The translations under genes and the position numbers were made by a program. The notes beneath the pieces were generated by a model that worked only from the letters and a program-made list of their open reading frames with translations, was not told the DNA's origin and did no database searches. Positions 1 through 12,455 of a stretch of DNA of 64,000 nt are shown one piece after another; positions within the stretch are counted from its first letter, which is position 1, and each line of letters opens with the position of its first letter. This DNA comes from Adineta steineri (Eukaryota > Rotifera > Eurotatoria > Adinetida > Adinetidae), in NCBI GenBank assembly GCA_905250115.1, contig CAJNOI010000002.1, positions 1,515,678 to 1,579,677 on the forward strand, given 5' to 3'.

Positions 1-6
1 AAAAAG

Positions 7-2665
7 ATGACGTCGAAAAAATCGAAAAAAGGCAAGACTATGGCATTGAATGAGTTTCTTTCTACAGACCAAAAATTAGTTACTGTACGAGCAAACTGGT
101 CAGAAATAGTTGATAATGAAGAAGCAGAAGAAAAACCTATAGGTAATAAATCAAAAAAATTTAGATATATGATTTTTTTCTTTTTTTCTTTTTCTTCGTT
201 TAGTTATTGATATAGGTGGTTTACCTACAGCACCTCGAGGCGCTGTTGATATTGATTATAGTAATCTACCAAACAATCCTCCATTTGTTGCCCATATTGC
301 TAATCTATCATTTGAAATTGATGATGAAGGTTTACGAAGAATATTTGCGGATTTAAATGTATGTAATTAGTGTAATTTTCTTCATATCTTTCTATATATA
401 TTTCTTTTTTATTTAGCCAAAATCAGCCCGAGTAATGAAAGATGGTATGCGTAGTCGTGGTATTGGTTTAGTTGAATTTGACACACGTGACAATTTAATC
501 GATGGTTTAAAAAGAACAGATAAAGAAGTCTACGGACGTAAAATACGTGTCAGTGTTTCGGATAAAACAGATTCACATCAATCAGACGGTGGTCGAGGAA
601 CATTTGGTAATAATCGATCGAATCGTAGTGGTGGTGGTGGTGGAGAAGAACGACCAGAAATGTCTGAGAGATGGGCGAGAGTTGAACGTAAATAATACTT
701 ATTTTGTTTGGTTTTTATAATATAAACAAGAATATCGAAATATTTTTAGCTCGATCTGATGAAACATCTAATGATCGACCAAGTGGTGGATTCAATCGTG
801 ACAGACCAAATCGTGGTGACCAAGGACGATGTATGTTATATTCTATTTTATTTGAAAGGAAAAAAAAATTCTCAAATACTTTTTATAGCAAATATGGGTG
901 GTAATTCACGAGATAGTCACGGTAATGATTTTGGATTTGGTTATCCACGCACGAGAGATGAACGAGGAGGAGGAAATAGTGGTGGAAATCGTGATTATAA
1001 TCGACCAGGACAACGTAATCGTTATAATAATGATGATGATAATCGATCGAATAGTGGAGCAGATAGACCACGTTATGCCGGTCGATACAGTGACACACGG
1101 TAAAATATTTTATATATATATATATGTCATTTTTATTTTTTTACAAATTGTATATTAGTGATACTCGTGATCGAGCCCGACCAACTCCTGGTAATTTATA
1201 TGATTTCTTTTCTCTATTAATATAAAACTTTTATTGTATATAATTAGATGAAGCTAATACTACTACTACTGGTGATGATCCAAAAGAACCACCACGTGAA
1301 CGTCAACGACTTCAACTTCAACCACGTACAAAACCACTCGAAGAATTTGAACCATTATCTGGTTCATCATCATCTATTAACAATGTTGCTGCTAATGCTG
1401 CACAATCATCAACAACAAATGCAGATGATTCATCATCATCTCTAGGAAATACGTCTATTCAACAGACACAAAATTCGTCAATAAACGAAAGTCGAGATGA
1501 ATATCAACAACAAGAATCTCGAGATTCAAACGATCGAGTAAATACATCCGATGAACAACCAACAATAAAACCATCACGTCCTGCTGGTGCATCTATATTT
1601 GGTGGAGCTAAACCGGTGGATACAACTGCCAGAGAACTTGAAATTGAAAGAAAAATAAAAGAACTTCAAGTGACTAGTAGTGAACCATCGGGTGATAATG
1701 AAGAAAAACCGTCTTCCTCTAGGCCATCATATAATCGTGCTAGTGATCGAGGTAATGATCGTGGTAATGATCGTGGTAATGATCGAGGTAATGATCGAGG
1801 CAATGATCGTAATAATGATCGAGGTAGTTATCGTGGCAATGACCGAGATACTTACCGTGGTAAACGTTCATCACAAAACGATGATCATCGTGGTCGAAGA
1901 GATGATGGTAATATAAATATTTTTACATCGTAAATTTGAAACCTTTGTTTATTTATATAGATCGATCTGGGCAAGGTGGAGATTATCATCATAAACGAGA
2001 ATTCAGTGGTATGTGTTATTAGAGATTATTTTTATATCAATAATCATTACTATAATTATAGGTGGCCGACAGTTCGAAGATGAAGGTCGAAAGCGTAATG
2101 ATGACGAACAACCACCTCGTCGTGGCGGTTTTGATCGAGAACGTCATGGTGGTCCATCCCAACGTGATCATGACTCCGGTCGTGGAAATAAATATAATTC
2201 ACAAAATCAACCTGAACGTGGTATAAACGAAAATTATTTTTCTTTTTTTTTGATTATTTTATTTTCTTTTCTTTTATATTTAGATACTGAACGTGGTAAT
2301 AATCGACAACGTGATCGTGAAGATCGTAATCCTGATCCAAATGAATTTAGTACTTATGGACGTCCATCAAATAATAAATTTAATGCTGAATCACAATCTC
2401 AACATCCGCCACGGTAAGAAATTTTATTTTATAATTTATTTATTAATTGAAAAATTTCTATTCTAGTGGAGGTGGCCGACGAATAATACAAACCGATGAT
2501 AATTCGAATAAAGTAAATAGAATAAATTTCATAAGTCTTATATAATTAAATAAACTATTTTTCTAGCTTCAATTGTCAAATAAATTTGGTATGCTGCTTG
2601 ATGACGATGCACTTGATGATGACAATGAAAATGAAGATGCTCAAAGTCCGAGTATTGAAGAATAA
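7..2665 (+). CDS. EIF4B: Eukaryotic translation initiation factor 4B
   Basis: Helper of the eIF4A helicase in cap-dependent translation initiation. Twelve exons: 7-142, 204-358, 417-687, 750-830, 889-1099, 1159-1190, 1248-1907, 1961-2008, 2062-2220, 2284-2413, 2467-2512, 2567-2665. They splice in phase to 675 aa (human about 611). An RRM lies at about residues 73-150, after a short Lys-rich N-terminus and a GGLPTAPRG segment typical of the family. Exon 7 carries two eIF4B hallmarks, RERQRLQLQPRTKP and SIFGGAKPVDTTARELE. The rest is Arg/Gly/Asp/Asn-rich, the DRYG-like region, and includes a 12-bp coding tandem repeat at 1745-1860. The C-terminus is acidic. Only six bases precede the ATG in the window, so the promoter is not visible. 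AATAAA overlaps the stop codon. Confidence 0.95.
1745..1860 (+). repeat. 12-bp coding minisatellite in eIF4B
   Basis: About nine imperfect copies of a 12-bp unit (gatcgtggtaat and variants) encode Asp-Arg-Gly-Asn repeats. The 5' copies are nearly identical and the 3' copies have drifted, as expected for recent expansion at one side. The reading frame is kept throughout. Confidence 0.85.
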
Positions 2666-3798
2666 ATAATCATTAACATTCTATATTTTTTTTCCGCCTA
2701 ATTTGTTGTTTGTTTGTTGATCGTTATTTTAAAAAAATCAAAAAAAGACATAACATATTAATACAGAGAGAGAGAAAGAGAAAAAATGTTTATCTTTTAA
2801 TTTTGCAAGTTTGGTTTTCTTTATTTTCTATTTCATTATTCGCTTGGGTTTTCGGGTGGTGGTTGTTGTTGGATCTTTTTTCCTCTTTCGCATATGCGCA
2901 TATGATGAATTTTTTTTTCATTCATTTCCTTTTCTTTTTTGTTTGTTATCGTTATAACCTTTATTTTTTTCTCTCTCTCTCTCTCAGTTTTTCTTTCATA
3001 AGGAAATTTTCTTGTTGTTTTTTGATGATCCATTCATCTTCTTCGTTTTTTCTCTTTCATTATTATTCAAATAAACAAACTAACAAAAAAAATATATGAT
3101 TCTATTTACTTTTCATTGTTTTGTTTTAGATTATTATATATTGATTTTTTTTGGTTGTTATAATTATGTAAGTATAATATAAACATCTGAAAACATTGAT
3201 TCATTTTATTGTATTTTAGATCGTTTGGATCAAAATTGCATGTTTATTTACAATCAACGACAATAGAGTTTTTGTCGTGTTTATATTTTGTTTTCTTTTT
3301 TGTCTGATCATTTGTTTTTTTAAATTACGTTATTTATTATTGTTCAATTAGATTCCAATGAATCTAAAATTACGATTTATTCAAATGGTTTATATGTATT
3401 GTAATTGTTCTTAAAGATTATTTATTTCTTTTGTTATTGATTCTTCTGTTGTTGTACTTATATTGAATTTGTCTATACACATATATATATATCTATATCT
3501 ATTCCTTATTCCGATGATGAGAAACAAGTATTTCCACATAAGAGGTAAAGTAGATAACAGAATATATCAGATTAAAAAAACACCAACACTCTATGTGTAT
3601 GTGTGTGTTGTGTGTGCTATTCTTTTTTAATGCTGCTTGATAAAAACTACAACTGATTTGTATCTATTAATCCACTGATGATTATTAAACAGTAGATTTT
3701 TCTTTTGAATAGAAATGAAATTAGTTTTTTTTTGTTTTTATTTTTATTTTTGTAGAGTCTACTCCGTTTTCCTGTCAAGATCAATTCGATAACGGCTG
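2666..3798. other. Intergenic: eIF4B 3' flank and ELAV-like upstream region
   Basis: No convincing gene. The stretch holds T-rich and GA/CT-rich tracts (GA at 2765-2783, CT at 2970-2987), an AT dinucleotide run near 3481 and GT repeats near 3597-3617. An open frame at 2710-3099 is Phe/Leu/Ser low-complexity sequence and looks accidental. The last part before 3799 is presumably the 5' untranslated region of the next gene. Confidence 0.6.
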
Positions 3799-5935
3799 AT
3801 GGAAACAAGAGTATCACGTTTACATTCAAATTCATCATCATTATCACGTTCTCGTTCACCAATATCAAATAATGAAAGACGAAGTATTTCAGCATCACCA
3901 AGACGAAAATCATCAACACCAGTTAAATCATCAACAAAGAGAAATCATAGTGATGAAGAACAAGATCCGGAAGATCGTGAACTTTTAGCATTAGATGATT
4001 CTTCAAAAAATAGAGTTGATGAAACATCATCACCAATAATGTCAGATACAGATGAAAATCAACAAAAAAAACGTTCACATCATCGACATCATCATCGTCA
4101 TCATAAACCATCTAAATCAACTAAACGTTCAGCAACACATCAGCGACAATCAGTTAAACGAAGGTACTTATCATGAATAATAATTTTTTCTTTCCAAATT
4201 AAAATACCATTTATTTTTGAAATTTTCTTAGTAAAAAAGAAACAGTGTCAACATCTCATCATAATAAATCTGATGGTGAAAATTCTATAAATTCACCAGA
4301 AAAAAATACAAGTGAAAGTGAACAATCACCATCTAAACAACAAGTATCATCTTCCGATAATGAATCAAATAATGAAGAAGGAATGATTGAAGGTATATAT
4401 ATAAATGAATATTTAATTTGATTTCTATATGAATTTTCTTTTAGAAAATAATACACCGAGTGAACATCGTAGTCATCGTCGTCATCACCGTCATCATAAA
4501 AAACATCATTCATCATCATCAATCAATGAAAGAAATAGTCAAAGTCCTCAATCATCAATAAATGCTATTCCAAAAAATAATAAAGGTACACAATTAATCG
4601 TTAATTATTTACCAGCATCATTACGTGAAGCTGATTTTTATCAGTTATTTGCTCGTGTTGGATCCGTTAAATTATGTAAATTAATAACAAATCGTCATAC
4701 AGGTCATTCATATTGTTATGGTTTTATTGAATATCATACGAAAGAAGATGCTATAAAAGCAATTGAAAAATATAATGGTTATGGTATTGAACATAAAAAA
4801 TTAAAAGTAGCATATGCTGAACCAAAATTAAAAAATAATAATGATGAAGATGATGATGAGGATGATGATGAAGTAGATAATAATCAGAAATATATGAATA
4901 CTTCCGTACAAAAAAATCCAAATATATATATAACTGAATTACCAGATGATTTTGATGAAAAAATGTTAAAACGTCTTTTTTCAAAATATGGTGAAATTGT
5001 ACAAGCGAAAATTTTACGTGATCCACGCACAAGAATATCACGAGGTGTTGGATTTGTTCTTATGACATCAACTCGTTATGCTGAACGAGCTGTTAAAGCA
5101 CTTGATGGTTATGTACCATCAGGTTCACATAAAGCAATATCTGTTAGATATGCTGATCCAAAAAAAACCGTCACAACATCAGCCCAATCAGGAAATAATA
5201 ATAATAATAATAATAATAATAACTCATTATCTCGTTTATCAAGTACATCATCTATGGTAGGAACGATGAGATCATATGGATATCCACCTGGATTATCATC
5301 ATTAACTATGATAGATCCATATTATGCCGCAGCTCTTCATCATCATCATCAACAACAACATCGAGCAGTAATGAACATGTTCGTAAAATAAACAATTCTT
5401 TTTAAATCTATATTAAAAAATTATATTTATGTCTAGGAGAGAATTAAGCCCATCACCACCACCACCAGCATCTTATTATGCTAGTGGAAATACTCGATCT
5501 TCACGAATGCGTAGTTCATCTCCTGGTTTACCACGTTCATATTCATCTTCATCATCATCAAAACATAATTCAAATATATTAACATCAACTATGACAAATT
5601 CTTCTTCTCTACGTTCATCAAGTCAAAATCCAACATCACTTGCTGCTGCCTATGAACTTATATCTAAAGGTTGTCAACAAGCTATTGATCCAAATGGTTT
5701 TGTTTTATATGCATTTGGTTTACCTCGTGATTGTGATGAAAATGAATTAGAAGATTTATTTCGACGTTATGGTGATGTTTATCGTGTATATATTGTAAAA
5801 AATTATACAACAGGTGAATCAAAAGGTTATTCATTTGTTACAATGCGTAATTATGATGAAGCATGTCATGCAGTTGATTGTCTACATAATTCAACATTTC
5901 AAGGTCGAACAATTCAAGTACGATTTAAACAATAG
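3799..5935 (+). CDS. ELAV/Hu-family RNA-binding protein (three RRMs)
   Basis: Binds AU-rich RNA; ELAV proteins control splicing, stability and translation, often in neurons. Exons 3799-4163, 4232-4392, 4445-5378 and 5437-5935 give 652 aa, much longer than usual ELAV proteins (about 350-500). RRM1 is at about residues 224-301 (LIVNYLPASLREADF matches the ELAV RNP2 region), RRM2 at about 335-413, and RRM3 at about 575-651 after a long Ser/Asn/His-rich linker. The tandem RRM1-RRM2, distant RRM3 arrangement is diagnostic. The first 220 residues are an unusual Ser/Arg/His/Glu-rich extension. Exon 3 shows an in-frame stop at 5389 if read through. A GTTCGT donor at 5379 with the acceptor ending at 5436 restores phase into RRM3. 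AATAAA lies at 5955. The exact paralogue cannot be named. Confidence 0.92.
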
Positions 5936-6467
5936 ATATGAATCTATATAAAGAAATAAAGTTTTGTTGTCTTTTTCATTTTGTTTTGCAAACAAAAATC
6001 TATTCATTGGAAATTAATTTTTTGTTTTCTTAATGAGCAATCTTTTTTTTTGTTCTTCTCTTTTTTTTTGTTTTTGACGCCGTTGATCTTTATTTGTTGT
6101 TGTTGTATTATTTATGTGTTTACAAAAAAAAAATAATAAGTTTAGACGAATTAAACAAATAATATTGCAATATTTTAGATTAGATTATAAAATATTCAAT
6201 TGTTTTCTATTTCTTTATTTTGACATAAGAATCAATAGATGTAATTTTTGTATTTTATACAATATGTAAGTGATCTTTATTATTATTATAGAAGACAATA
6301 TTATTATAGAAATTCTATTTTTATTTAAAGATCCATGTAGCAAATATTTAACATATTATTTAAATACATCGATAACCGGTAATAATAAGAATAGTACGAT
6401 ATTAAACAAAATTTATTTGACTTCATTGATAATAAATAATCAAATAGAAAAAAGACTAAGATTTATA
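5936..6467. other. Intergenic: ELAV-like 3' UTR and UBE2Z upstream
   Basis: T-rich 3' untranslated sequence with a poly(A) signal near 5955, followed by AT-rich DNA. The UBE2Z frame is open upstream to about 6270, but those residues are Ile/Asn-rich and unlike UBE2Z, so the ATG at 6468 is preferred. Confidence 0.55.
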
Positions 6468-8031
6468 ATGAACAATAGCAATAATCTAACTACAACTGCT
6501 ACGACAGTTTCTCAGCTATTACATGGATTAGAACATGATGAATCGGTTAGTTCAGCTTCTGCAGCTGTTGATGATGTTTCGAGTATAATGAGAAATCCAT
6601 GGGATCCATTCCATTGTGCCGATTGGGATATGCAACAGCCAAGTGCAACTTGTATAGCACGAATAAAACGGTAAATTTAATTTTAAAAATAAAAACAAAA
6701 AATTAAATTAAATATATATTTCTATTAATTAGAGATATATGGAGTGTATTCAAAGATCCTCCACCGGGCATGTTTATTGCACCGGATGCTGATAATATTA
6801 CTAAAGTATGTAATAATGAATATATTTATTTTGATTACGAAATCTATTTAGATTCATGCCCTGATTGTTGGTCCATTTGATACGCCATATGAAGGTGGAT
6901 TTTTCTATTTCCTCATCCGTTGTCCTCCTGATTAGTATGTAAAACATGAATAATAAATCATATATATATATGTATAATATTTTAATTTAAGTCCTATTCG
7001 AGCACCTCGTTGTCGTTTAATGACTACAGGAAATAATACAGTTCGTTTTAATCCAAATCTTTATCGTAACGGTAAAGTTTGTCTATCCATTCTTGGGTAT
7101 GTTTTCTTATCACTTATCTATCGAACATATCCAGAAATATTCTATATAGAACATGGAGTGGTCCGTCATGGTCTCCAGCTCAATGTATATCATCTCTACT
7201 TATATCTATTCAATCATTAATGTCGGAAAAACCATATCATAATGAACCCGGTTTCGAACATGTAAATATATATATAAACATCATTTTTTATGAATATTTA
7301 TATTTATTTTCAAATACAGGAACGTACATCAGGTGATTCAAAAACTTACAATGAAATAATAAAGCATGAAACATTACGTGTTGCTGTATGTGAAATGCTT
7401 GAAAATGAATCATCATGTCCGAAACAATTACGGTAAATATTTAATTGAATAGAAAATATAATAAAAAATCATATTGTTTGTTTCTTTTAGTGAAGTAATG
7501 ATCAAACAATTTTTTGATTTTTATGATTATTATACAGAAGTTTGCATAGAAAATTCAAATAAAGATGGACAAAAAATGACGGTATAAAGAATTTTATATT
7601 AAAAGAAATTTTATAGTTGATTTTGTTTTTGTTAGGATCCATTTGGTGATCGTCGTGGTCAATTTGAATATGGAACAATATTAAAACGTTTAAAAAAATT
7701 AAAAACAGAATTTGAATCATTACAAAATTTACATAATAATAATGCATCTTCATCACGTTCATCAACATCTTCAATATCAAAACATCAACAAATCGATGCA
7801 CGTACTCGAGAAATAATGAATGATGCTGCTGCAATTGATCCAAATCCAACATTAACTGATGCTTCAAATCTTGATGATATATTTGATCATGAAGATGATG
7901 ATCCTGATTCATCAATGGATGATGATGATGACGATGAAGATATTCTCAATAATGAACAAGAAATAACTGTTCCAGTAGATGAATCAACTATTCAAACTAC
8001 GAAACAGTCAAAAGAAGAAACTGCAATATAA
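6468..8031 (+). CDS. UBE2Z: Ubiquitin-conjugating enzyme E2 Z
   Basis: E2 enzyme (USE1) that in vertebrates accepts ubiquitin and FAT10 from the E1 enzyme UBA6. Exons 6468-6670, 6733-6805, 6852-6934, 6992-7096, 7150-7261, 7320-7432, 7491-7581 and 7636-8031 give 391 aa (human 354). The UBC core begins after a Ser/Ala/Thr-rich N-terminus. The block [14 protein letters not shown] is a UBE2Z signature, and the catalytic cysteine is Cys150 in [21 protein letters not shown] and the [12 protein letters not shown] segment after the core are also UBE2Z-specific. The last 90 residues are acidic (Asp runs) and probably disordered, a local addition. It is a clear orthologue with no sign of damage. Confidence 0.96.
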
Positions 8032-8947
8032 TAGAAAAGCTTCTCATCTTTTTTTTTGTACATTATTATTCTTATTCATATTCTAATTATTTGATTTTTT
8101 TTTGGTTGATGGTATTATCATTTATAATTATCAATATGAAAGAAAAAATCATCAACCATGCTTTTTGATATTATTTTTTCTCTTCATTTTCATAGATCGA
8201 TTTCTATCTTATTGTCAAAAACTAAACATAACAAAAAGACTTCTTTTCTTTTTTTTTGCTCCTTATTATTTGTATATTATACTTTTAAAAGAAAAGAATT
8301 TTCGAACAAATGTAATATATATATATACATAAGTCTTTATTAATAACAATTTTTCGAAAATAGATTGATTTAATTTAAACAGAAGATTTCTGTACTTGAA
8401 TGTGATTAATACAAGCGATTGATATATAAGCAATGAACTAAACTAGACATGACCCAAACCCAAACTCAAACTCCCAAACGGTTTGAATCTGAGTTTGGGC
8501 CATGTCTAAATTGAACATCCATTTTATTTTCTGTTTATATACAGACATCATGATATAAATAGGTCTCGTCGATCTATGATAGACTTTAACTGTAGAGTGG
8601 AATCGAAATATGAATATTTTAAGATTTAGAAATAGTTTCATTTCAGCAAAAAGAATCGTTGTATTCAGTCAACCAAAATAACAAAAGGCCTTCTAATGTT
8701 ATCTGACTTCGTAGAACATTTTAAATGAATAATGTGTTACTGTTCGTTTGTAAGCGCCCTCTATTGTTATTTTTGTTTAAGAAAATCTCAAGATTCAAAA
8801 TAAAGGCTTCAAAAACAGAAAATAATTGGTTAAAAACTTGGCAAAATTGAATTATTGCTTGTCTTTTTATAATTTCTTAAATATATATAAATATTCATAC
8901 AATTCTATAGAATATTTTTTGACAGTTATTTTATTTCATATTATTAG
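8032..8947. other. Intergenic between UBE2Z and PPM1G
   Basis: Starts with T-rich 3' untranslated sequence. It contains one clear imperfect inverted repeat at 8444-8508, listed separately. The rest is AT-rich, with no coding signal I can support. Confidence 0.55.
8444..8508. repeat. Imperfect inverted repeat / hairpin
   Basis: Left arm tagacatgacccaaac (8444-8459) and right arm gtttgggccatgtcta (8493-8508) are reverse complements with one mismatch in 16. The spacer also has partly complementary aaactca / tgagttt. There are no obvious direct repeats at the edges. It could be a miniature transposon relic or a structured transcript end. Confidence 0.75.
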
Positions 8948-11700
8948 ATGGGTGCCTATTTATCATCGCCTATTTGTGACAAAGATACTATTGAAGGTTC
9001 AAATGGTGATTTAGCCTTTGCTGCAAGTTCAATGCAAGGATGGCGAATGTCACAAGAAGTATAAACTATTTTTTCTCAATGTTTTTATCTAAAAGAAATA
9101 TTTGATATTTTAGGATGCACACAATGCTATACTTAATTTTGATAATAAAACATCATTATTTGCTGTTTATGATGGACATGGTGGAGCTGAAATTGCTCTA
9201 TATTGTTCACGTCATTTACCAGATTTTCTAAAACAACTCGATTCATATCGTGAAGGACGATTCAGTGATGCATTAACTGAATGTTTTCTTAAATTCGATA
9301 CTTTATTACTTGATCCAAAAGTAAAAGAAATTTTACAGGTTTTAGCTGATTCAAAAGATCGAAGTGACAGTGATAATGAACAAATAGATGATCAATCAGC
9401 TGAAATTACTATACCAAAAAATATTAATGAAGAAAATCATCATAATGATGAATTAAATGTTGAAGAAGCACATTTATTACGAAAAGAAGCTGAATTACCT
9501 ATTGAAGAAGTTATTAAACGTTATAGTAGTGATGAAAAAAATTCTCACTCATCCACGACTTCTAAACATACAACACAAAGCTCTTCAATACATGAACATG
9601 ATGATGAAAAAACAAAAAGTTTACAAAAATTAAAAGAACTGTAAGATTTATTTTTTCATTTGAATAAAAAAAACTATACAAAATAATTCTATTTTTAGTC
9701 GAGATTCTGAACCAACAGATGAAGATAATGTTTCTTCAACAATTAATTCTGATGAAATAAAAGCTGGTGAAGAAAATACACCAGCAGATGATGTTTTAGA
9801 TCATAAAATTGCTGAAATAACAACGAATGGTGAAAATTCAGATGCAGTTGTATGTTTTTCTCTTTCTTCTTTTCTTTTCTTTTGTATTATTTATTTTTCA
9901 TCAGGAAGCCAAACCATCATCATCTGAACCTAAAACAACATCAAGACGTTCTCGAAAACCAATTTCAACTGATACAACAGTTAAATCGAAATCATTAACA
10001 CATCATTTACTTAGCGAAAATATTAATGACTTAGAAGATGATGACGATGAAGAGGAAGATGATTTTGAACTTGAAGGGTAAGTCTTTTAAATGAGTTTTC
10101 TCATTATACCTGACAGCATTTTTTATTTTAATCAATATTTATGATGATATACTATTCAGAATTATTATTTTACTTATGTCTTAAACAAATTTATTCATTA
10201 TAGGTCAGATGACGAAACAAGTGATGATGATGGTGATGATGATGATGATGACGACGAAAATACCGGTGATGAAGACGAAGAAGGAGATACAGAAGAAGAA
10301 GAAGAAGAGGAAGATGAAGAAAAGCAAATAGAACCAAGTAAAGCAGCACAAATAAAAAAACTGTAAATAATAAAAACAAAATTTGATATTTTATTTTTTC
10401 TATTCATTGTTTTTCTTTCTCATTCTTCAATAGCATGAAAAAATCAATTATGGCTATTTTAAATCGACATACAAAAAAGAAGAAGCATGGCGACGATAGT
10501 GAAGATGATGTCAAAGAAAATCAAGTAAAATCTTTTATTTATTTAATATGTAATATTTAATTAAATTGTATAGGATAATGAAGATGATGATGAAGACAAT
10601 GAAGATGAAGAAGAAGACGACGATGAAGGTCTTGATAGATAATAAAACTCTTAAATTATAATCAAATAGTTTTTGATTTCTATAGATAACGAAAATGATG
10701 CAGATTTAGGTAAAATGCTTGATATGAATAATGATCCAGGATCATCAAGTGGATGTACTGCTGTTGTTGCTCTCTTACATGATAAACAAGTATTCGTTGC
10801 AAACGCCGGTGATTCTCGATGTGTTATATGTCGTGATGGTCAAGCTATTGAAATGAGTATTGGTTAGTATTATAGATTCTCTTTCTTATTCGTAAATAAT
10901 TATTTTATTTTTATCAATAGATCATAAACCAGAAGATCCTCCAGAACGTACTCGAATTGAAAAAGCTGGTTATAAAGTAACATTAGATGGTCGTGTTTCA
11001 GGTTTGTTTTAAAAAATCTTTTTTTCTTGTAAACTAAAAATCCAAATACTATTCTAGGTGGTCTTAATTTATCTCGAGCTATTGGTGATCATGCATATAA
11101 AAAAACTGCTAAATTACCTGCTGAAGAACAAGCCATAACTGCTTTACCTGATATACGTACATTGACACTTGCTGATCAAGATGAATTTATGGTAATTGCT
11201 TGTGATGGTATATGGAATTTTATGTCAAGTCAAGATGTTGTTGATTTTGTACGTACACGTCTTGATAAAAAATCTATATCGGAAATCTGTGAGGAAGTAA
11301 GTTACATGTCTTAATATTATTCTAAATAGAAAATATTAATCATTCTTATATTTATTAGTTATTTTCACATTGTCTTGCACCAAATACAAGCGGTGATGGT
11401 ACTGGTTGTGATAATATGACAGCAATTATTGTTAAATTTAATTTTAATCAGCAATCGAAAGTACAATCTAATGAACAATCAACAGTATCAAAATCAACTG
11501 AGCATAGTCCATGGTCAACAATGTTTTCATCAGCTAATAATAAACGATCATTATCACCTGAACATACCATAACAGAAAATACAGATGCAAGTATCAAAAA
11601 ATTGAAAATTGTAGCCGAGAATGGTACAAATGATGCAACATCACCTACAAAAATGGCAGGTGCCTTTTCTTTTAATGCTGCTACCAATAATAATAATTAA
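8948..11700 (+). CDS. PPM1G: PP2C-type protein phosphatase 1G
   Basis: Mn/Mg-dependent Ser/Thr phosphatase, nuclear in animals, linked to pre-mRNA splicing and histone H2A-H2B dephosphorylation. Exons 8948-9058, 9114-9640, 9699-9849, 9905-10077, 10204-10362, 10434-10524, 10574-10628, 10686-10862, 10921-11001, 11058-11296 and 11359-11700 give 701 aa (human 546). Metal-binding Asp57-Gly58 lies in AVYDGHGG. The second catalytic half has [29 protein letters not shown] and [12 protein letters not shown]. The family's hallmark acidic insertion splits the catalytic domain and here is very long, with Asp/Glu runs across exons 4-7. The 3' end is a Ser/Thr/Asn tail. The intron at 10629-10685 has an unusual GTCTTG donor, but it is the only way to keep phase. 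Confidence 0.95.
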
Positions 11701-12455
11701 TTTAATGACGATCAACAGCATTAATTATCTCTATAATAGACGAGAAAAAAAAATCAGAAAATTGCATGTAAATCTATTTTGTTATGTACATGCTGCTTGG
11801 GATTGTTTATTCTTTTTTTTTTCATTGTAAGCAAGAGTAAAATGAAAACAAAGAGAAGACAAGTTTTTTTGATAGGCAATTTTTGTGTCTACGGAAAAGA
11901 AAAAAAATTATATATTCTGTGTTCTTGTTTATTTTTGTCATTTAACTATCTTTTTTTCTTTGTATTTGCTCTAGTAGAAATATGATGAATTATAAACTCT
12001 TGCTATAAATGAATTTTATTCTATGAAAAATTACAAAGTAGATTATTACTGAGAAGTTCTTATCGATATTGTTTCATAGGAAAAAATATGCCAATTTTAT
12101 TTGTGAAAACATCGAAAAGATTAACAAAAACATTTCTATATAACTATAAAGATCAAAGCATGAAACCAATGATAAAGTTTTATACAGTGATCGTTCTCTT
12201 ATGAAATATACGATATTAATTATATTCAACTGATAAAGCGCGTTTCTTTTGCTTTCTATATAAGCAACTAATTTAGGCGCTTTATTTAACTGACTCACTA
12301 CAGTTACTTCGATACTAATACAATCACTCTTACTATAACAAATATTCATTCTCAGTTTAATCAAAAAATTACAATCAAATATCCTTCAGTTTCCTCTCTA
12401 ATCAATTAAAGTAATATTCTGTCATCGTCATTATTCTATTATTGTACTCGAGAAA
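11701..12455. other. Intergenic between PPM1G and the basic protein
   Basis: AT-rich with poly(A/T) tracts. Small open frames on both strands have no recognisable domain and biased composition. I see no structured element. Confidence 0.5.

Noticed and set aside
2710..3099. 129-aa plus-strand open frame
   Set aside because: Phe/Leu/Ser low-complexity translation of T-rich 3' flank; no domain, no splice context.
5389..5391. Apparent stop codon ending the ELAV-like protein after two RRMs
   Set aside because: A 58-bp intron with a GTTCGT donor removes it and leads in phase into a clear third RRM.
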